IMG/VR virus record: IMGVR_UViG_3300032180_000001
Coordinates: 120,981-184,980 of that record
Direction: 5' to 3' (one strand)
Length of the DNA stretch: 64,000 nucleotides
From: a virus
Each line of letters begins with the position of its first letter. The first letter of the stretch is position 1. The translations under genes and the position numbers were made by a program. Of this stretch, positions 34,469 to 44,033 are shown in pieces. The notes below the pieces were generated by a model that made no database searches, had not been told where the DNA came from, and saw only the letters and a program-made list of their open reading frames with translations.

Positions 34469-37153
34469 TCACCGTGCCCGTTTCCGTTACCATTCATTGA
34501 TCCGGCCAGGACTGACCGCTCCGCATCGGACGGTATCCACGCCCCAACGTATTCAGGCTCGACCTTTTCCGCACGAGCCCGTCCTTCACGCGCCAGCGCC
34601 CGCAGGACAGCTATCAGACCATCCGTGGACAGATCTCCGGCATCTCGCGTCTTCGTCAGAACGGCTGCAAGCAATGATGCGGGAGATTTCGCAGACGGCT
34701 CAATATTAGGCTGCGCGATACCTTCCTGCTGAAGCTTTTCCAGCCGGTCTGCGGCTAGGTCCATCTCCAGCGTAATCTGGGGAAGCATGGAGTTCGGAAT
34801 GCCGCGAATAGAGTGAGCCATCGCGACCATGACATCCGCCGGGATAACCTCATTGCCTGCCCCGCCTGGAAGTGGCCCCATGTCTTCCTTCTCGCGAATC
34901 TCGTCGATGGTCAGGATCCCCGTGTCCCGCTGAGACTCGTAGATCTCCGTCCGGGTCTTCAGATCAGTCTTCAGCAGCGCGTCAGAATTAAAGCGAACGT
35001 ACCGGTTAGCGGGAATAATATCGAAGAACGCGGTCTCTAGCCTAACCATCCACGGACGCAAGGATTCAATGACCTGAAGGGTACTCATCTCTACCGTGTT
35101 GCCAGTAAAATAGCAGGTGCCGTTCCGACGCGCATACCAAGACTTACTTGGCGTACTTACACACCATACAAGATCTGTAACCTCGTCGGTCACGTACTCC
35201 GGATGACCCTTCGGCTTACGCCACGGTGAAATCTGAATCGGCATAACATACATACCATGCTTATTCGGTCCCCGTACCACGCCCGAGCGTCCAGACAGTG
35301 CGCAGGCAACCTGGAACGCATCAAGCCGCGCTTTATCCTTCTGTGCCATCGTCCAACTTGCGGCATGCCGAGAGCCATCAGCATCGAGGGACGTTTGAAT
35401 GAAAAGCTCAAGCTGTGCCCTGGTAAGCTGGCTCAGAAATTCCGTAGAAACTACCTTAGCAGGAGCATGCTTTGTCAGCACCTGCCCAGCTTGCGCGTTC
35501 AACCTGAAATGCACGTGCCCCCGCTCGTCCAGGTCTTCCTGCCATGCCGGACCGCCATCGTGCTGTCCCGTAAGACCATTTCGCAGATTTCGCACCACAC
35601 TCGCGTGTGAACCGCACTTCCGAGCTATTCCCCGATTCGTCCCACTCGGATCACGAAGTAGCTCAACCCGGATAAGATCCCGCTTCTTCCGCCCACGCCC
35701 GCCTAGCAACGAAACGCCACGCTCTACAGCACTTGGCCCAAACATCTCCGTCAGCGCTGCCCTAATCCGCATTACGTTCAGCGGGTTCACTCGCTCCGAC
35801 TGAGCAATTGTCACGGCACCTGATTCCCCGATCCATCCCTCTGTCCAGAACCAAGCCACCAACTCAGCTAGTGCGTCCGACCACTTCGGCTCTACCGGAG
35901 TCACAACCGGAGCCGCCGCGCAGACCCGCGAATTAATCGGCATAGTTTCTGTAGTTCGCCACTGGTAACCTTCGTTTCTGCGCCTTTCCCCAGACAACAT
36001 CACAGGCCAACGATGATTTGGCGTGGTTACCGACGAATGTGACAGGTTCTCCAGGCGGATAACCGGATAAGACGCGTCATCAAAAACATGTACCTTTTGA
36101 ACTGGCTGCCATTCAGCCATACCCGTTTCAGTATTCAGTCCAAGACAAGTGTCCCCGGCAAGCACCTGATCGTGCCTCAGCCAACCGCGCAAGGTTAGGA
36201 TTTCCGTCTCAGCATCAGCGCAGTTGTAGGTTAGACTGTCAGCCCTTTTCCCGCCAACGCGATCCGGAGGAAGCCCATAAATGGCAGCAAGCTGGGTAGC
36301 GCTAAACTGCTGACTCTCGATGAATTGAGCTTCAGACGGCGGAACTGTTATCGGCTTGTATTCCCAGTCTCGACCGTAGACGAGTGGCGTATGGTTCCGG
36401 ATCGCATCGACTAGCTGCTCCTTGATCTGGTCAGACGCATCCTTATCCACTTCCAGCTGATTATTCTGAAAGGTGCCTGGTGGAAAACCACCGGAAGCGA
36501 ACCAGTCGTTGCCAAACCGCTGGGCTTCCGTTCCCGACGAGATCGTCAGCATGAAATGCCGTAGCGGAGAAATACCCTCCGTACGGCCGGGGAGCGTAAA
36601 TGCCCGGATATGAAAAAGCTCGTCACGCCAGTTTTCAATCAACCGTCCGTAGACGTACACCCGGGTACGAAGGGGATTCCATGGCTGCTGCGGGTCATCA
36701 ATGACGTTAACCATGTCCGGCGGAATCCAATCGATTCCAGTCGGGTAACTAAAGCCATCGCGACCGGTGACGAAACCCCAGGCGTTTCCGTGCAGGAGCA
36801 GTGATGTCATGCACTGGTACACCCAGTCAAAGGTGTTCGCGCTGACTGATGGCCGATCAAAAATAGACGGTCCCCAGTACCTGGCCGCAACGCCACCGCC
36901 GGGGGCTCGTGTGTAAAGCTTGATTGGCAGGCTGGCGAGAGATTCGGCTAGCAACCGGACGCAGGAATAGAGTGCCGGAAGACCGAGTGCCTGATCCTGG
37001 CCGTAGAACGCCCGGGACGGATGAATCGGCCCACCTTGCGAAAATTTGAAGTAAATAGGGTGAATCCCATGGACGAATTAATCGCCATGGAACTCCGCCG
37101 ATAACGCGCTGCTCAACACTTCTGTCAGCCAAGATGCGATCAAGGAAACCCAT
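34462..37153 (-). CDS. Portal protein with intein and apparent +1 frameshift
   Basis: The N-terminus MGFLDRILADRSVEQRVIGG (ATG 37153 after GGGAGGTGG) is in one frame; from about 37070-37045 the conserved portal sequence continues one nucleotide later (GGPIHPSRAFYGQDQALGLP, CVRLLAESLASLPIKLYTR). The second frame alone opens at a TTG at 36954. From that TTG, residues 1-244 and 620-830 are HK97-family portal (LTYN joined to TVEMSTLQVI, EKEDMGPLPGG) and 245-619 are an intein. The frameshift may be real, programmed, or an assembly error. Confidence 0.75.
35098..36222 (-). mobile_element. Portal intein with LAGLIDADG endonuclease, 375 aa
   Basis: Starts CADAETEILTLRGW (Cys1), block B SVTTPNHRW, endonuclease helices ELVAWFWTEGWIGE and FIQTSLDADGSRH, block F DLVWCVSTP, ends CYFTGN before Thr+1. 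Splicing blocks closely match the mini-intein at 12050-12478. Penultimate residue is Gly. Confidence 0.85.
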
Positions 37154-37182
37154 AACCCCTACCACCTCCCTCCGCCTACTGC

Positions 37183-37188
37183 TAGAAT
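37183..37188 (+). promoter_or_regulatory. -10 box for leaderless HNH gene
   Basis: TGCTAGAAT carries an extended -10 (TAGAAT) that ends 6 nt before ATG 37195. It lies just upstream of the portal start on the other strand. Confidence 0.5.
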
Positions 37189-37194
37189 GGAACT

Positions 37195-37887
37195 ATGGGT
37201 AGAGGGACGCCGGACCTGGCAGATCAAAAATTCGGGCGCCTGCGGGTGCTGACGCGAGACTGGGACGCTCCTGGTCCACATGCTCAATGGCTGTGCTGGT
37301 GCGACTGTGGCACGATGACTTCGGTAGCTAGCAGCGCTCTGCGCTCGGGTGCAACACAAAGCTGCGGCTGCCTGCACAGTGAACGAACGGCAACATCGAA
37401 CGCAGCTCGCGCAGGCTATAGCGCGCCTATCCGCAGGAACACAAAGCCCCGACCTAGCTTGGCTGACCCAACAGTATGGCGCAGTAGCTCCCGATCCTAC
37501 GGAAGCTGGATTAACATGATTCGCCGTTGCACGCACATGAACGATCCGCGATACCCCGAATGGGGTGGACGAGGTATCACTGTCTGCGAACGCTGGTTGT
37601 CCTTCGACAATTTTCTGGCCGATATGGGAGAACGTCCGCCTAAAATGTCCCTGAACAGAATCGATAACAACGGGAACTACGAACCCGAAAACTGCAACTG
37701 GGCTACATCTCATGAGCAACAGATGAACACCAGGAGCTTTAAACTGATACCCGAAGTGGTAGCCGAGATCAAACGTCTCCGCACAACTGGACTGACACTG
37801 GACGCGATTGGAACGAAGCTCAACCTGCATCGCAATACTGTGTCGCGAGCCCTGAGCGGGAAGACGCGGCAGCGTAGCGGTAAGTAG
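37195..37887 (+). CDS. HNH homing-type endonuclease, plus strand, 230 aa
   Basis: Residues 10-60: [37 protein letters not shown], a zinc-containing DNA-binding domain. Residues 105-190: [58 protein letters not shown], the HNH-type catalytic part. C-terminal helix-turn-helix [20 protein letters not shown]. Inserted between the large terminase and portal genes. The same N-terminal domain is fused to a cytosine methyltransferase at 59926-60891. Confidence 0.8.
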   Translation: MGRGTPDLADQKFGRLRVLTRDWDAPGPHAQWLCWCDCGTMTSVASSALRSGATQSCGCLHSERTATSNAARAGYSAPIRRNTKPRPSLADPTVWRSSSRSYGSWINMIRRCTHMNDPRYPEWGGRGITVCERWLSFDNFLADMGERPPKMSLNRIDNNGNYEPENCNWATSHEQQMNTRSFKLIPEVVAEIKRLRTTGLTLDAIGTKLNLHRNTVSRALSGKTRQRSGK

Positions 37888-38075
37888 CTTTGACCTACCG
37901 TTCACCTGCTCGACTTGCCTCACCTGACAACAGACCCTTCGCTGGAACGAGGGCCTGGCTCCGACGCTGGCCGCAGGCACTATTGGCTACAGAGTACGTC
38001 ATGGACGCCGTTCCGCAAACCATTCTAGGCACTTATCTCGGATCAGCGACGCTTACAGACTTTACGATACAGTCT

Positions 38076-38378
38076 TTAAACTTTGCTGTTGTCCTGAGAT
38101 CGCGACCCGGCTGCCGCCTGCCGAACTGACTTTTCGGTCTGCCGAACGTCCCACCCGGTACCATCCCGCCAGCCACGGCGTACCGCTATCGCAAAAATAA
38201 CCAGGCCGTTATGCCACACCCATAGCGCACCGATGACAAGCACAAGCCACACGCGCCCCAATACAAAACCTGGAACCCAGCAAAGCCAGAGAACCACGGC
38301 AAGAACTATCTGCGAAAACCTGACCTTCTTAGCGCGGACCGTAATCTCGCTCAGCGGCAGAAACTTCAGCGTTGTCAT
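38076..38378 (-). CDS. Membrane protein, two helices, 100 aa
   Basis: Hydrophobic stretches VLAVVLWLCWVPGFVLG and VWLVLVIGALWVWHNGLVIF, then a basic C-terminal tail. Coupled to the terminase gene by ATGA. Holin-like topology is possible but its position does not support that. The 188 nt downstream (37888-38075) hold no supported gene. Confidence 0.5.
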   Translation of the reverse strand: MTTLKFLPLSEITVRAKKVRFSQIVLAVVLWLCWVPGFVLGRVWLVLVIGALWVWHNGLVIFAIAVRRGWRDGTGWDVRQTEKSVRQAAAGSRSQDNSKV

Positions 38379-40123
38379 ACCGGCATCCTAAGGCAGATGT
38401 TCTCCGCTAAGCGCACAGAGCTGAGAAGGTCGTAGCCGCGCCTCTTCTTCCCGAGCGCCCAGCTAGCCAGGGTAACGGCAACGATCGGCGTAATATCAGC
38501 CTCGCTGTCGCGTCGTGACCAGCCGCGCCCGCCATCTCCGATCTGCCGGGTTTCGGCACTGCCGATCGCAGACCACAGCACAGGTGCCTGCTCCCTGCCG
38601 AGATGAATGACCTGGCGATCACGGATGCCGGTGACAATCTGAGCAAATGCAGCAGCCTCATCAGCACTGCCGGCCGCCAGCACTTCAATCCCTGCCTGCT
38701 CTGCCGCGTCAATCAGCCCGGCCGCCGGTCCGTTCTTCGGAATGCAGACAGCAGCAGGATGGTACTCGCGGTTCAGCTCGACAAGCCGGGGGATGACCCA
38801 GTCCGTACCCTCGCGAGAGCAGCCGCGGGGGATCTCCAGCACCGTTCGATACCTCGTCCTCGGTGGTGACAGAGGAAATTTTTCCTCGAGCTTCGGCTCT
38901 GGCCGTTCCCAGGCCGCTCCGATAGTAGTGACAGTCATCTCCGGGTTGACATCAACCGCGAAGGCCAACGGTCGGACCGCACCACCGGGATCTCCCAGGG
39001 CACACTGACTCCAGGCTTCTTCGGAGACGACCGCCCAGGCTTCCTCTTCGGCCGGCCAGTCGCCAACGCTGAGGATCTCACGGTCAAACTGCGCCATGGT
39101 CATCGTCGCGAATTCCTTGGCCGTCTGCTCATAGCTGATCCTGGTACCCAGGGCAGGATTCGCCTTCGCCCAGGATCGCGGGTCATCCCGGTCATCATGT
39201 CGGTCGCAGACGATGTACCGATTGGTCTTCCGGCCAAGCACCTCATCGCGCGGGCAGGTATCGAGGTGCGGGTCGATCGACCACTCGGCACCCATCAGCG
39301 TCTGATCTTGACGCATGATCCGGCGCCGGACGAGGGCAAGCTGAATGCTATCGTGGTAGCCCGCTGAAGCGGTATAAATGACCTGCGGATTAGGAACCGC
39401 GCGCATGGTCGGCAAAGACGCCCCAACTTGCTCATCGGTCAAAAACATTGCCTCGTCATAGACGACCGTATCAGCTGTGAAACTTCGCCCGGAACCGCGA
39501 GAGCGAGCCAGAAAACGAAGTCGGCTACCAACGCTACGCCGAATCATCTTGCCGCCTTGTCCAAAGATAAGCGTCGGCGCTGGCTTCAACTCGATTGACT
39601 CTTCACCATGACTGGTAATAACCCGGTGAACGCGCCTTCTCAGCTCATCATAAGCGGAGATAGTATCCTGAACCCGGCGGAAATGCTCAGCAGCAGCCTT
39701 GAACTCATGCGCGGTATGAATAATCATCCGCTCGCCGAATACAAAAAGCCCGCCTATCTCCCGAACTTCCAAATTTTGGTTCTTACCGTTCTGCCTGGCA
39801 ACAATTGCAGCGTTCTCAAAAGCAGCCCACCTTCCATCAGGCTTAGTCCCGCAGCATTCGCCGAGCCACCATTCCTGCCATTCATCAAGGCTGTACCCGA
39901 CGGTAGGAGCCCAGTCCAGTAGCTCTTCCGATGCGTGGTTCCCGCAACCTGACTGGTACCCGTTCTGCTTACCGCGCCAGCACGCCCCGCACTTCGGGTC
40001 GATCTCCCGATGCCTGGGGGGAGCGGTCCAGAACCGCGGCATCTGGCTGCCGACTAGCTGACCGTGCAGGATCGACCCGTCGGGCAGGTAAACGTCAGGC
40101 ACCGCGACGAGGTGAACGCTCAT
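38375..40123 (-). CDS. terL: Terminase large subunit, 582 aa
   Basis: ATPase motifs: Walker A VARQNGKNQ (R110-N115) and Walker B TVVYDEAMF (D223, E224), then QVIYTASAGYHDS (motif III). The nuclease half has AFAVDVNPEM and CIPKNGPAAGLIDAA. Residues 1-25, MSVHLVAVPDVYLPDGSILH, are an extra module shared with five small proteins encoded just upstream. Residues 45-63 have a CGACW...CGNH cluster. Start ATG 40123 overlaps the upstream gene by 29 nt. Drives DNA packaging at the portal. Confidence 0.9.
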   Translation of the reverse strand: MSVHLVAVPDVYLPDGSILHGQLVGSQMPRFWTAPPRHREIDPKCGACWRGKQNGYQSGCGNHASEELLDWAPTVGYSLDEWQEWWLGECCGTKPDGRWAAFENAAIVARQNGKNQNLEVREIGGLFVFGERMIIHTAHEFKAAAEHFRRVQDTISAYDELRRRVHRVITSHGEESIELKPAPTLIFGQGGKMIRRSVGSRLRFLARSRGSGRSFTADTVVYDEAMFLTDEQVGASLPTMRAVPNPQVIYTASAGYHDSIQLALVRRRIMRQDQTLMGAEWSIDPHLDTCPRDEVLGRKTNRYIVCDRHDDRDDPRSWAKANPALGTRISYEQTAKEFATMTMAQFDREILSVGDWPAEEEAWAVVSEEAWSQCALGDPGGAVRPLAFAVDVNPEMTVTTIGAAWERPEPKLEEKFPLSPPRTRYRTVLEIPRGCSREGTDWVIPRLVELNREYHPAAVCIPKNGPAAGLIDAAEQAGIEVLAAGSADEAAAFAQIVTGIRDRQVIHLGREQAPVLWSAIGSAETRQIGDGGRGWSRRDSEADITPIVAVTLASWALGKKRRGYDLLSSVRLAENICLRMPV

Positions 40124-40373
40124 GACTCAGCCCAGGCACTCCTTGTCCGAAGGTTGCCTGGCTCCGGTTCCGAGAGGAACGGCCGCAGGATAACGCTAGT
40201 TTAAACCCCATCAAGGCACGAGCCTCATCGATGGTCATCATCCCCCGGTTAATCTTAACCATAATCCGTGCCAGTGCTCGGCCGAATTCCTGGTCCGGCT
40301 CGGGCAGCTCGCCGCGTCGCACGGTCCCATCGGGCAGAAAGACATCCGGTACGACAACAAGATGCGCAGCCAT
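40095..40373 (-). CDS. Small protein with N-terminal VPDVFLPDG module, 92 aa
   Basis: MAAHLVVVPDVFLPDGTVRR then a helical DQEFGRALARIMVKINRGMM, TIDEARALMGFKLAL. The first 22 residues are the module that also begins the terminase; the rest is unrelated to its neighbours. Overlaps the terminase start. Confidence 0.6.
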   Translation of the reverse strand: MAAHLVVVPDVFLPDGTVRRGELPEPDQEFGRALARIMVKINRGMMTIDEARALMGFKLALSCGRSSRNRSQATFGQGVPGLSHERSPRRGA

Positions 40374-40376
40374 GGC

Positions 40377-40652
40377 TCAGACCCCGTTGCCACTAATAAG
40401 ACTGACCTGGTTCGTCCGGCAGACCGGCATGCCCACAAGAGCATCCAGATACAGGGACCTCCGGAAAGACGAATCTGAAAACTGTGAACTCATGAAATTA
40501 AACGGAAGGGGCGCGGAAAGGAAGCCCGGAATGATCCCGGCTGTCAGGGCAGGCTCATATGTGTACTCGCCACCGCCCCCGCCCGCAGGCAGCTCGCCAC
40601 GTCGCACAGTCCCATCGGGCAGAAAGACATCCGGTACGGCAACAAGCCTCAT
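40377..40652 (-). CDS. Small protein with N-terminal VPDVFLPDG module, 91 aa
   Basis: MRLVAVPDVFLPDGTVRRGE module, then Gly-rich GGGGGEYTYEPAL and LPFNFMSSQFSDSSFRRSLY. ATG 40652 overlaps the upstream stop (ATGA). The rear part resembles short fragments of phage minor proteins but is not recognised. Confidence 0.55.
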   Translation of the reverse strand: MRLVAVPDVFLPDGTVRRGELPAGGGGGEYTYEPALTAGIIPGFLSAPLPFNFMSSQFSDSSFRRSLYLDALVGMPVCRTNQVSLISGNGV

Positions 40653-40831
40653 GACCATTGTTCCTCGCTGAGCAGAAGAATCTGAGCCTCATGATAAGTA
40701 ATCCACCCATAACTGAGTGCTGTCTTAACTTGCCTTATACGCCGCTCCCTGCTCGTCTCAGGTGGCTTCCCGCGCCGCACAGACCCATCCGGCAGGAAGA
40801 CATCGGGCACAGCGACAAGACGAATGGTCAT
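40649..40831 (-). CDS. Small protein with N-terminal VPDVFLPDG module, 60 aa
   Basis: MTIRLVAVPDVFLPDGSVRR module, then RIRQVKTALSYGWITYHEAQ, a short helical unit similar in position to the MTIDEARALMG helix of the 40095 protein. Coupled at both ends. Confidence 0.6.
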   Translation of the reverse strand: MTIRLVAVPDVFLPDGSVRRGKPPETSRERRIRQVKTALSYGWITYHEAQILLLSEEQWS

Positions 40832-41058
40832 GCCAGATCACTCATCTGGGTCTTGAGTTTTTCCATGATCGCAGCCTGGCTTTTCAGTGTCTGTTGCAGC
40901 TTGTCCGCAACCTCCGTTACCGCCGCAATAGCCATGATGATCTGACACATCTGAGGTACCCGATGCTTTCGCTGCTCCAGCCAGTCGGCCAGATCACCAC
41001 GCCGCGCTGTGCCATCGGGCAGGAAAACATCGGGTACGGCAACGAGGCGAACGGTCAT
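40828..41058 (-). CDS. Small protein with N-terminal VPDVFLPDG module and coiled coil, 76 aa
   Basis: MTVRLVAVPDVFLPDGTARR module followed by a coiled-coil-like helix (MAIAAVTEVADKLQQTLKSQ). Coupled by ATGA. Function unknown. Confidence 0.6.
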   Translation of the reverse strand: MTVRLVAVPDVFLPDGTARRGDLADWLEQRKHRVPQMCQIIMAIAAVTEVADKLQQTLKSQAAIMEKLKTQMSDLA

Positions 41059-41240
41059 AACTCTCTTCGCCCCTTGCTGATCCGAAATGTCGGCTCAAAG
41101 CCAGCCTCAACGAGCAAATTCTTGAAGACAGCCAGTCTCCCGAGCCGATGTTTCCACTTGTAAGGCAACGCCTGCTCCCCATGCAAAACGGTACCGTCGG
41201 GCAGGAAAACATCGGGTACGACAACGAGGTGAACGGTCAC
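41055..41240 (-). CDS. Small protein with N-terminal VPDVFLPDG module, 61 aa
   Basis: GTG start at 41240 overlapping the small terminase stop. MTVHLVVVPDVFLPDGTVLH module, then a basic helix (RLAVFKNLLVEAGFEPTFRI). First of the five modules after the probable small terminase gene. Confidence 0.6.
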   Translation of the reverse strand: MTVHLVVVPDVFLPDGTVLHGEQALPYKWKHRLGRLAVFKNLLVEAGFEPTFRISKGRREL

Positions 41241-41524
41241 TGCGACGCTGCCCCCGCAAGACGCTTCTCCCGCCGCGCCCGGATCTCATCTGTCTGATCG
41301 CCCTTCACCTCGCCAGGCGCCATCTTCCGAAGCTGGTCGAGAGACAACCGGACCTCCCGAGCGAACCCGGCCGCATCACGCGGAGCGAGACCGCCTTCAT
41401 CCAGGATCCTGGCAGCATGGAGTGCTACAGCGGCTACTCCGCCGCTTCGCATCTTCACCGGCAGCTCCAGCAGATCGGAGAGTACCGCCGTCTCGATCGG
41501 TCCGCAGTACTTAGAAGTTGTCAT
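41237..41524 (-). CDS. Probable terminase small subunit, 95 aa
   Basis: ALHAARILDEGGLAPRDAAG and LSLDQLRKMAPGEVKGDQTD, DEIRARREKRLAG resemble short actinophage small terminases (AxxLARxLD...LxxLRxxAP...DEIxARR). It is the first gene of the packaging operon. ATG 41524 with GATGAGGA. The identification rests on this pattern and on position. Confidence 0.6.
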   Translation of the reverse strand: MTTSKYCGPIETAVLSDLLELPVKMRSGGVAAVALHAARILDEGGLAPRDAAGFAREVRLSLDQLRKMAPGEVKGDQTDEIRARREKRLAGAASQ

Positions 41525-41648
41525 TCCTCATCATCGTCCTTACCGCAGCATTCCCTGCGTTCCCAGCCTCCGTCGCCATCCGTGATACGCTATGAGAACC
41601 CAGGAGCAAGAGTGTCCATGTCCCTCACGATACCCCCAGAAAGTCGTC

Positions 41649-41855
41649 ATGACCCTCGTAACTATCCGGATTCTCTGGATGGACGACAAGAAAACCACTC
41701 TGAAGGATGTCACCACCAGCGTGCGCGAAGGCGTCCTGCACGTCCATCGGTACCGTGACAATAGCATCATCCACGAGTGGCACCTCCCCATCGCCAACAT
41801 CCGGTGGTGGACACCTGTACGAAACGGCGATCCGGAGCCTACCCTAGAGACATAA
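41649..41855 (+). CDS. Hypothetical protein, 68 aa, plus strand
   Basis: MTLVTIRILWMDDKKTTLKD then VREGVLHVHRY, HEWHLPIANIRWW: a small beta-barrel-like protein. The frame is open from an upstream ATG at 41592 (87 aa), which is a possible start because neither has a strong ribosome site. First gene of the plus-strand island. Confidence 0.5.
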   Translation: MTLVTIRILWMDDKKTTLKDVTTSVREGVLHVHRYRDNSIIHEWHLPIANIRWWTPVRNGDPEPTLET

Positions 41856-41977
41856 AGAGCTACTGCCATGCCTGCCATACCTGGGCTTCACTCGACCTCG
41901 CCTGGATGTGCTCACCGTGCTCCGCCGGCTGGTACGCCCGGCCCCGTCGCTCTGCCCTACTGATGGAAGAGTCACTC

Positions 41978-42691
41978 ATGCCCTTGCTCCTCGACGGCTG
42001 CTGTGGTGCAGGAGGTGCCGCACGGGGGTACACCGAGGCCGGATTTGAAGTCTGGGGTGTCGACAGCAACCCGCGGCTCGAACGGGACTACCTCGCCTCC
42101 GGTGCCACCCGGTTCTTCTGCGCAGACATCCTCGAAGTCCTGGAAGACCCGTTCTTCCTTCGCAGCTTCGACCTCGTCCACGTAAGCCCGCCTTGCCAGG
42201 GCTACTCAAAAATGTCAAATTGCCGACCGGGACTCGCTGACAGGTACCAGAAACTGATCAGCCCAGTACGCGACCGGCTGGAAGCAAGCGGCAAGCCCTT
42301 CGTCATCGAGAACGTCTCCGGTGCCCGCCCGTGGCTTCGCGATCCGGTAACGCTGTGCGGGGAGATGTTCGGCCGCCGGGTCTACCGGCACCGGCTGTTC
42401 GAGCCCGGCGGAGGACTCACGCTGTCAGCGCCTGTGCCCGGACAACTAAGACAGCTCGCTGAAAAGCAACCTAACAGGGAATGCGGCTGGGTGCACCCCG
42501 TAGCGGCGGCGAAGGCCGGGCACTGGCGGCCAGGCGCGTACGTATCGGTAAGCGGACACGAAAGGAAAGAACCCGTCCGCGAAGCGATGGCTATTGACTG
42601 GATGAGCAATCGGGAAGACATCAAGGAAGCAATCCCCCCATACATGAGCAACTTTCTAGGACTTCAAGTACTAGAACAACTAACAGCATAG
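41978..42691 (+). CDS. DNA cytosine-C5 methyltransferase-like protein, 237 aa
   Basis: Motif I LLDGCCGAGGAARGYTEAGF, motif IV VHVSPPCQGYS with catalytic Cys73, motif VI FVIENV (E111, N112), then RVYRHRLFE. The target-recognition part is short. Start 41978 is chosen after GGAAGAG; the frame is open further upstream and there encodes a zinc-ribbon-like stretch. One of three such genes in the window. May protect phage DNA from restriction. Confidence 0.8.
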   Translation: MPLLLDGCCGAGGAARGYTEAGFEVWGVDSNPRLERDYLASGATRFFCADILEVLEDPFFLRSFDLVHVSPPCQGYSKMSNCRPGLADRYQKLISPVRDRLEASGKPFVIENVSGARPWLRDPVTLCGEMFGRRVYRHRLFEPGGGLTLSAPVPGQLRQLAEKQPNRECGWVHPVAAAKAGHWRPGAYVSVSGHERKEPVREAMAIDWMSNREDIKEAIPPYMSNFLGLQVLEQLTA

Positions 42692-42702
42692 GAGTTAACC
42701 AG

Positions 42703-43353
42703 ATGATGCGAGACGTCCAGATGGAACTAGGGCGTGCTATCAGATTTATTGACGGCGCTCCCGACATTACCGGACTGCCTTGCGATAAAATAGAATCGGA
42801 AGAAGCGGGGGAGTACATGCGCCGCTATCATCTAGAATTTTCTCGGGACCGCTGCATCCGCTTCCATCACATACTAACCTCTGACCCCGAGATTGACCTG
42901 CATGATCATCCTTGGGATTTTGCATCAGTCATGCTAGCTGGTTCCTACGTCGAAATTACCCCTGACGGGCCGGTAACGTACGAGGCTCCGTGCGTCATCA
43001 CCCGGACAGCCAGGCAGCTGCACCGCCTAGTGCTAGCCGAACCTGTGTGGACCTACGTCATCTGCGGCAAGGTTCAACGCAAATGGGGTTTTGCTACTGA
43101 CCATGGGTGGGTGCCCTGGGATCAGCACGGGAATACCCGCGACACCAGCTCCTGCGGAAACTTAATGCACCTTACCGTACGAGAAAAAGCCCTCATCGCT
43201 CATTCTCTCCGGGCGACCGCCGCAAACCTTGACCAAGAAGCCAGATCACATAGATTCAGGCACGGTCGGTGGGCAGAACACCGTACGGCTCTTCACGAAG
43301 AAGCACACGAACTGCGCGAGCTAGCCGAAAGATTCGAAAACGGAAAACCGTAA
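42703..43353 (+). CDS. Cupin-like protein, 216 aa
   Basis: Start ATG 42703 with AGGAGTTAACC. Residues 64-75, IDLHDHPWDFASVMLAGSYV, form the first metal-binding cupin strand (HDH). RTARQLHRLVLAEPVWTYVI follows as the second. A C-terminal helical segment (HRTALHEEAHELRELAERFE) follows. Could be an RmlC-like enzyme or binding protein. Function unknown. Confidence 0.6.
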   Translation: MMRDVQMELGRAIRFIDGAPDITGLPCDKIESEEAGEYMRRYHLEFSRDRCIRFHHILTSDPEIDLHDHPWDFASVMLAGSYVEITPDGPVTYEAPCVITRTARQLHRLVLAEPVWTYVICGKVQRKWGFATDHGWVPWDQHGNTRDTSSCGNLMHLTVREKALIAHSLRATAANLDQEARSHRFRHGRWAEHRTALHEEAHELRELAERFENGKP

Positions 43354-43361
43354 CCCGTAGA

Positions 43362-43553
43362 TCAGAGTAGCAAGTTCGCAGGATCTATTCCCTCTCGGAG
43401 ACGAGCAGCGATGGCGCGGCGTTCCTCCGCAATCTTGCGCAGCCGATCACGCTCCCGTTGCTTCTGCTGCCGTGCAGCCCGGTCAGCAAGGCGCGCAGCC
43501 TGCTCATCAAGCGCACCAGCAGCCATCAGCCGGTCAAATTCTGTTATCTCCAC
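43362..43553 (-). CDS. Basic coiled-coil protein, 63 aa
   Basis: EQAARLADRAARQQKQRERD followed by LRKIAEERRAIAARLREG: one long charged helix. Convergent with the cupin gene. Function unknown. Confidence 0.5.
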   Translation of the reverse strand: MEITEFDRLMAAGALDEQAARLADRAARQQKQRERDRLRKIAEERRAIAARLREGIDPANLLL

Positions 43554-43564
43554 GAATAATCCTT

Positions 43565-43735
43565 CTAGTAACCAAGCGGGCCAACAGCCGTGCTAGTCTC
43601 TTCGTCGTAACTGCCAACGGCTTCCTTCAGGTCATTCTTATCCTGCTCGCTCATCTTCTTCCACTCCTTGGAGAAGTCTCCTGGCTTCATCCCAAAGTAG
43701 GCCATAACCGCGCTCATACCTGTCTTCACTGCCAT
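43565..43735 (-). CDS. Small actinophage-type protein, 56 aa
   Basis: MAVKTGMSAVMAYFGMKPGD then KEWKKMSEQDKNDLKEAVGS, a short sequence type frequent in actinophage genomes. Helical. Start ATG 43735 follows a purine-rich GGGAAAGAG. Function unknown. Confidence 0.6.
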   Translation of the reverse strand: MAVKTGMSAVMAYFGMKPGDFSKEWKKMSEQDKNDLKEAVGSYDEETSTAVGPLGY

Positions 43736-43796
43736 ATCTCTTTCCCTCTTCCTTTCACTGATCTGAGCCGATCCAGCTCACCCGCCATCACAAGCC

Positions 43797-44021
43797 TTAC
43801 CACGGGCGCTCCTCGAGAACACGGAGATCAGCCTCATTCTCCCAGACGGGCGGATACTGCGCCTGATGCCAGCGGACAAGAACCGATCCATCATAGGGCT
43901 GATCTGGGTCCGGCCCTTCCACGCCAATCCAGGTGGTGTTCACCGTCTGCCCCTGAACACCGACAACGAGTCCAGTGTCATGCGTGTCAAGGTGCTCGAC
44001 GTATGCGTGATAAGCGATCAC
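43797..44021 (-). CDS. Hypothetical beta-rich protein, 74 aa
   Basis: GTG start. TGLVVGVQGQTVNTTWIGVE, YDGSVLVRWHQAQYPPVWEN. Small beta-barrel look. No recognised domain. Confidence 0.5.
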   Translation of the reverse strand: MIAYHAYVEHLDTHDTGLVVGVQGQTVNTTWIGVEGPDPDQPYDGSVLVRWHQAQYPPVWENEADLRVLEERPW

Positions 44022-44033
44022 CCTAGCCTCTTC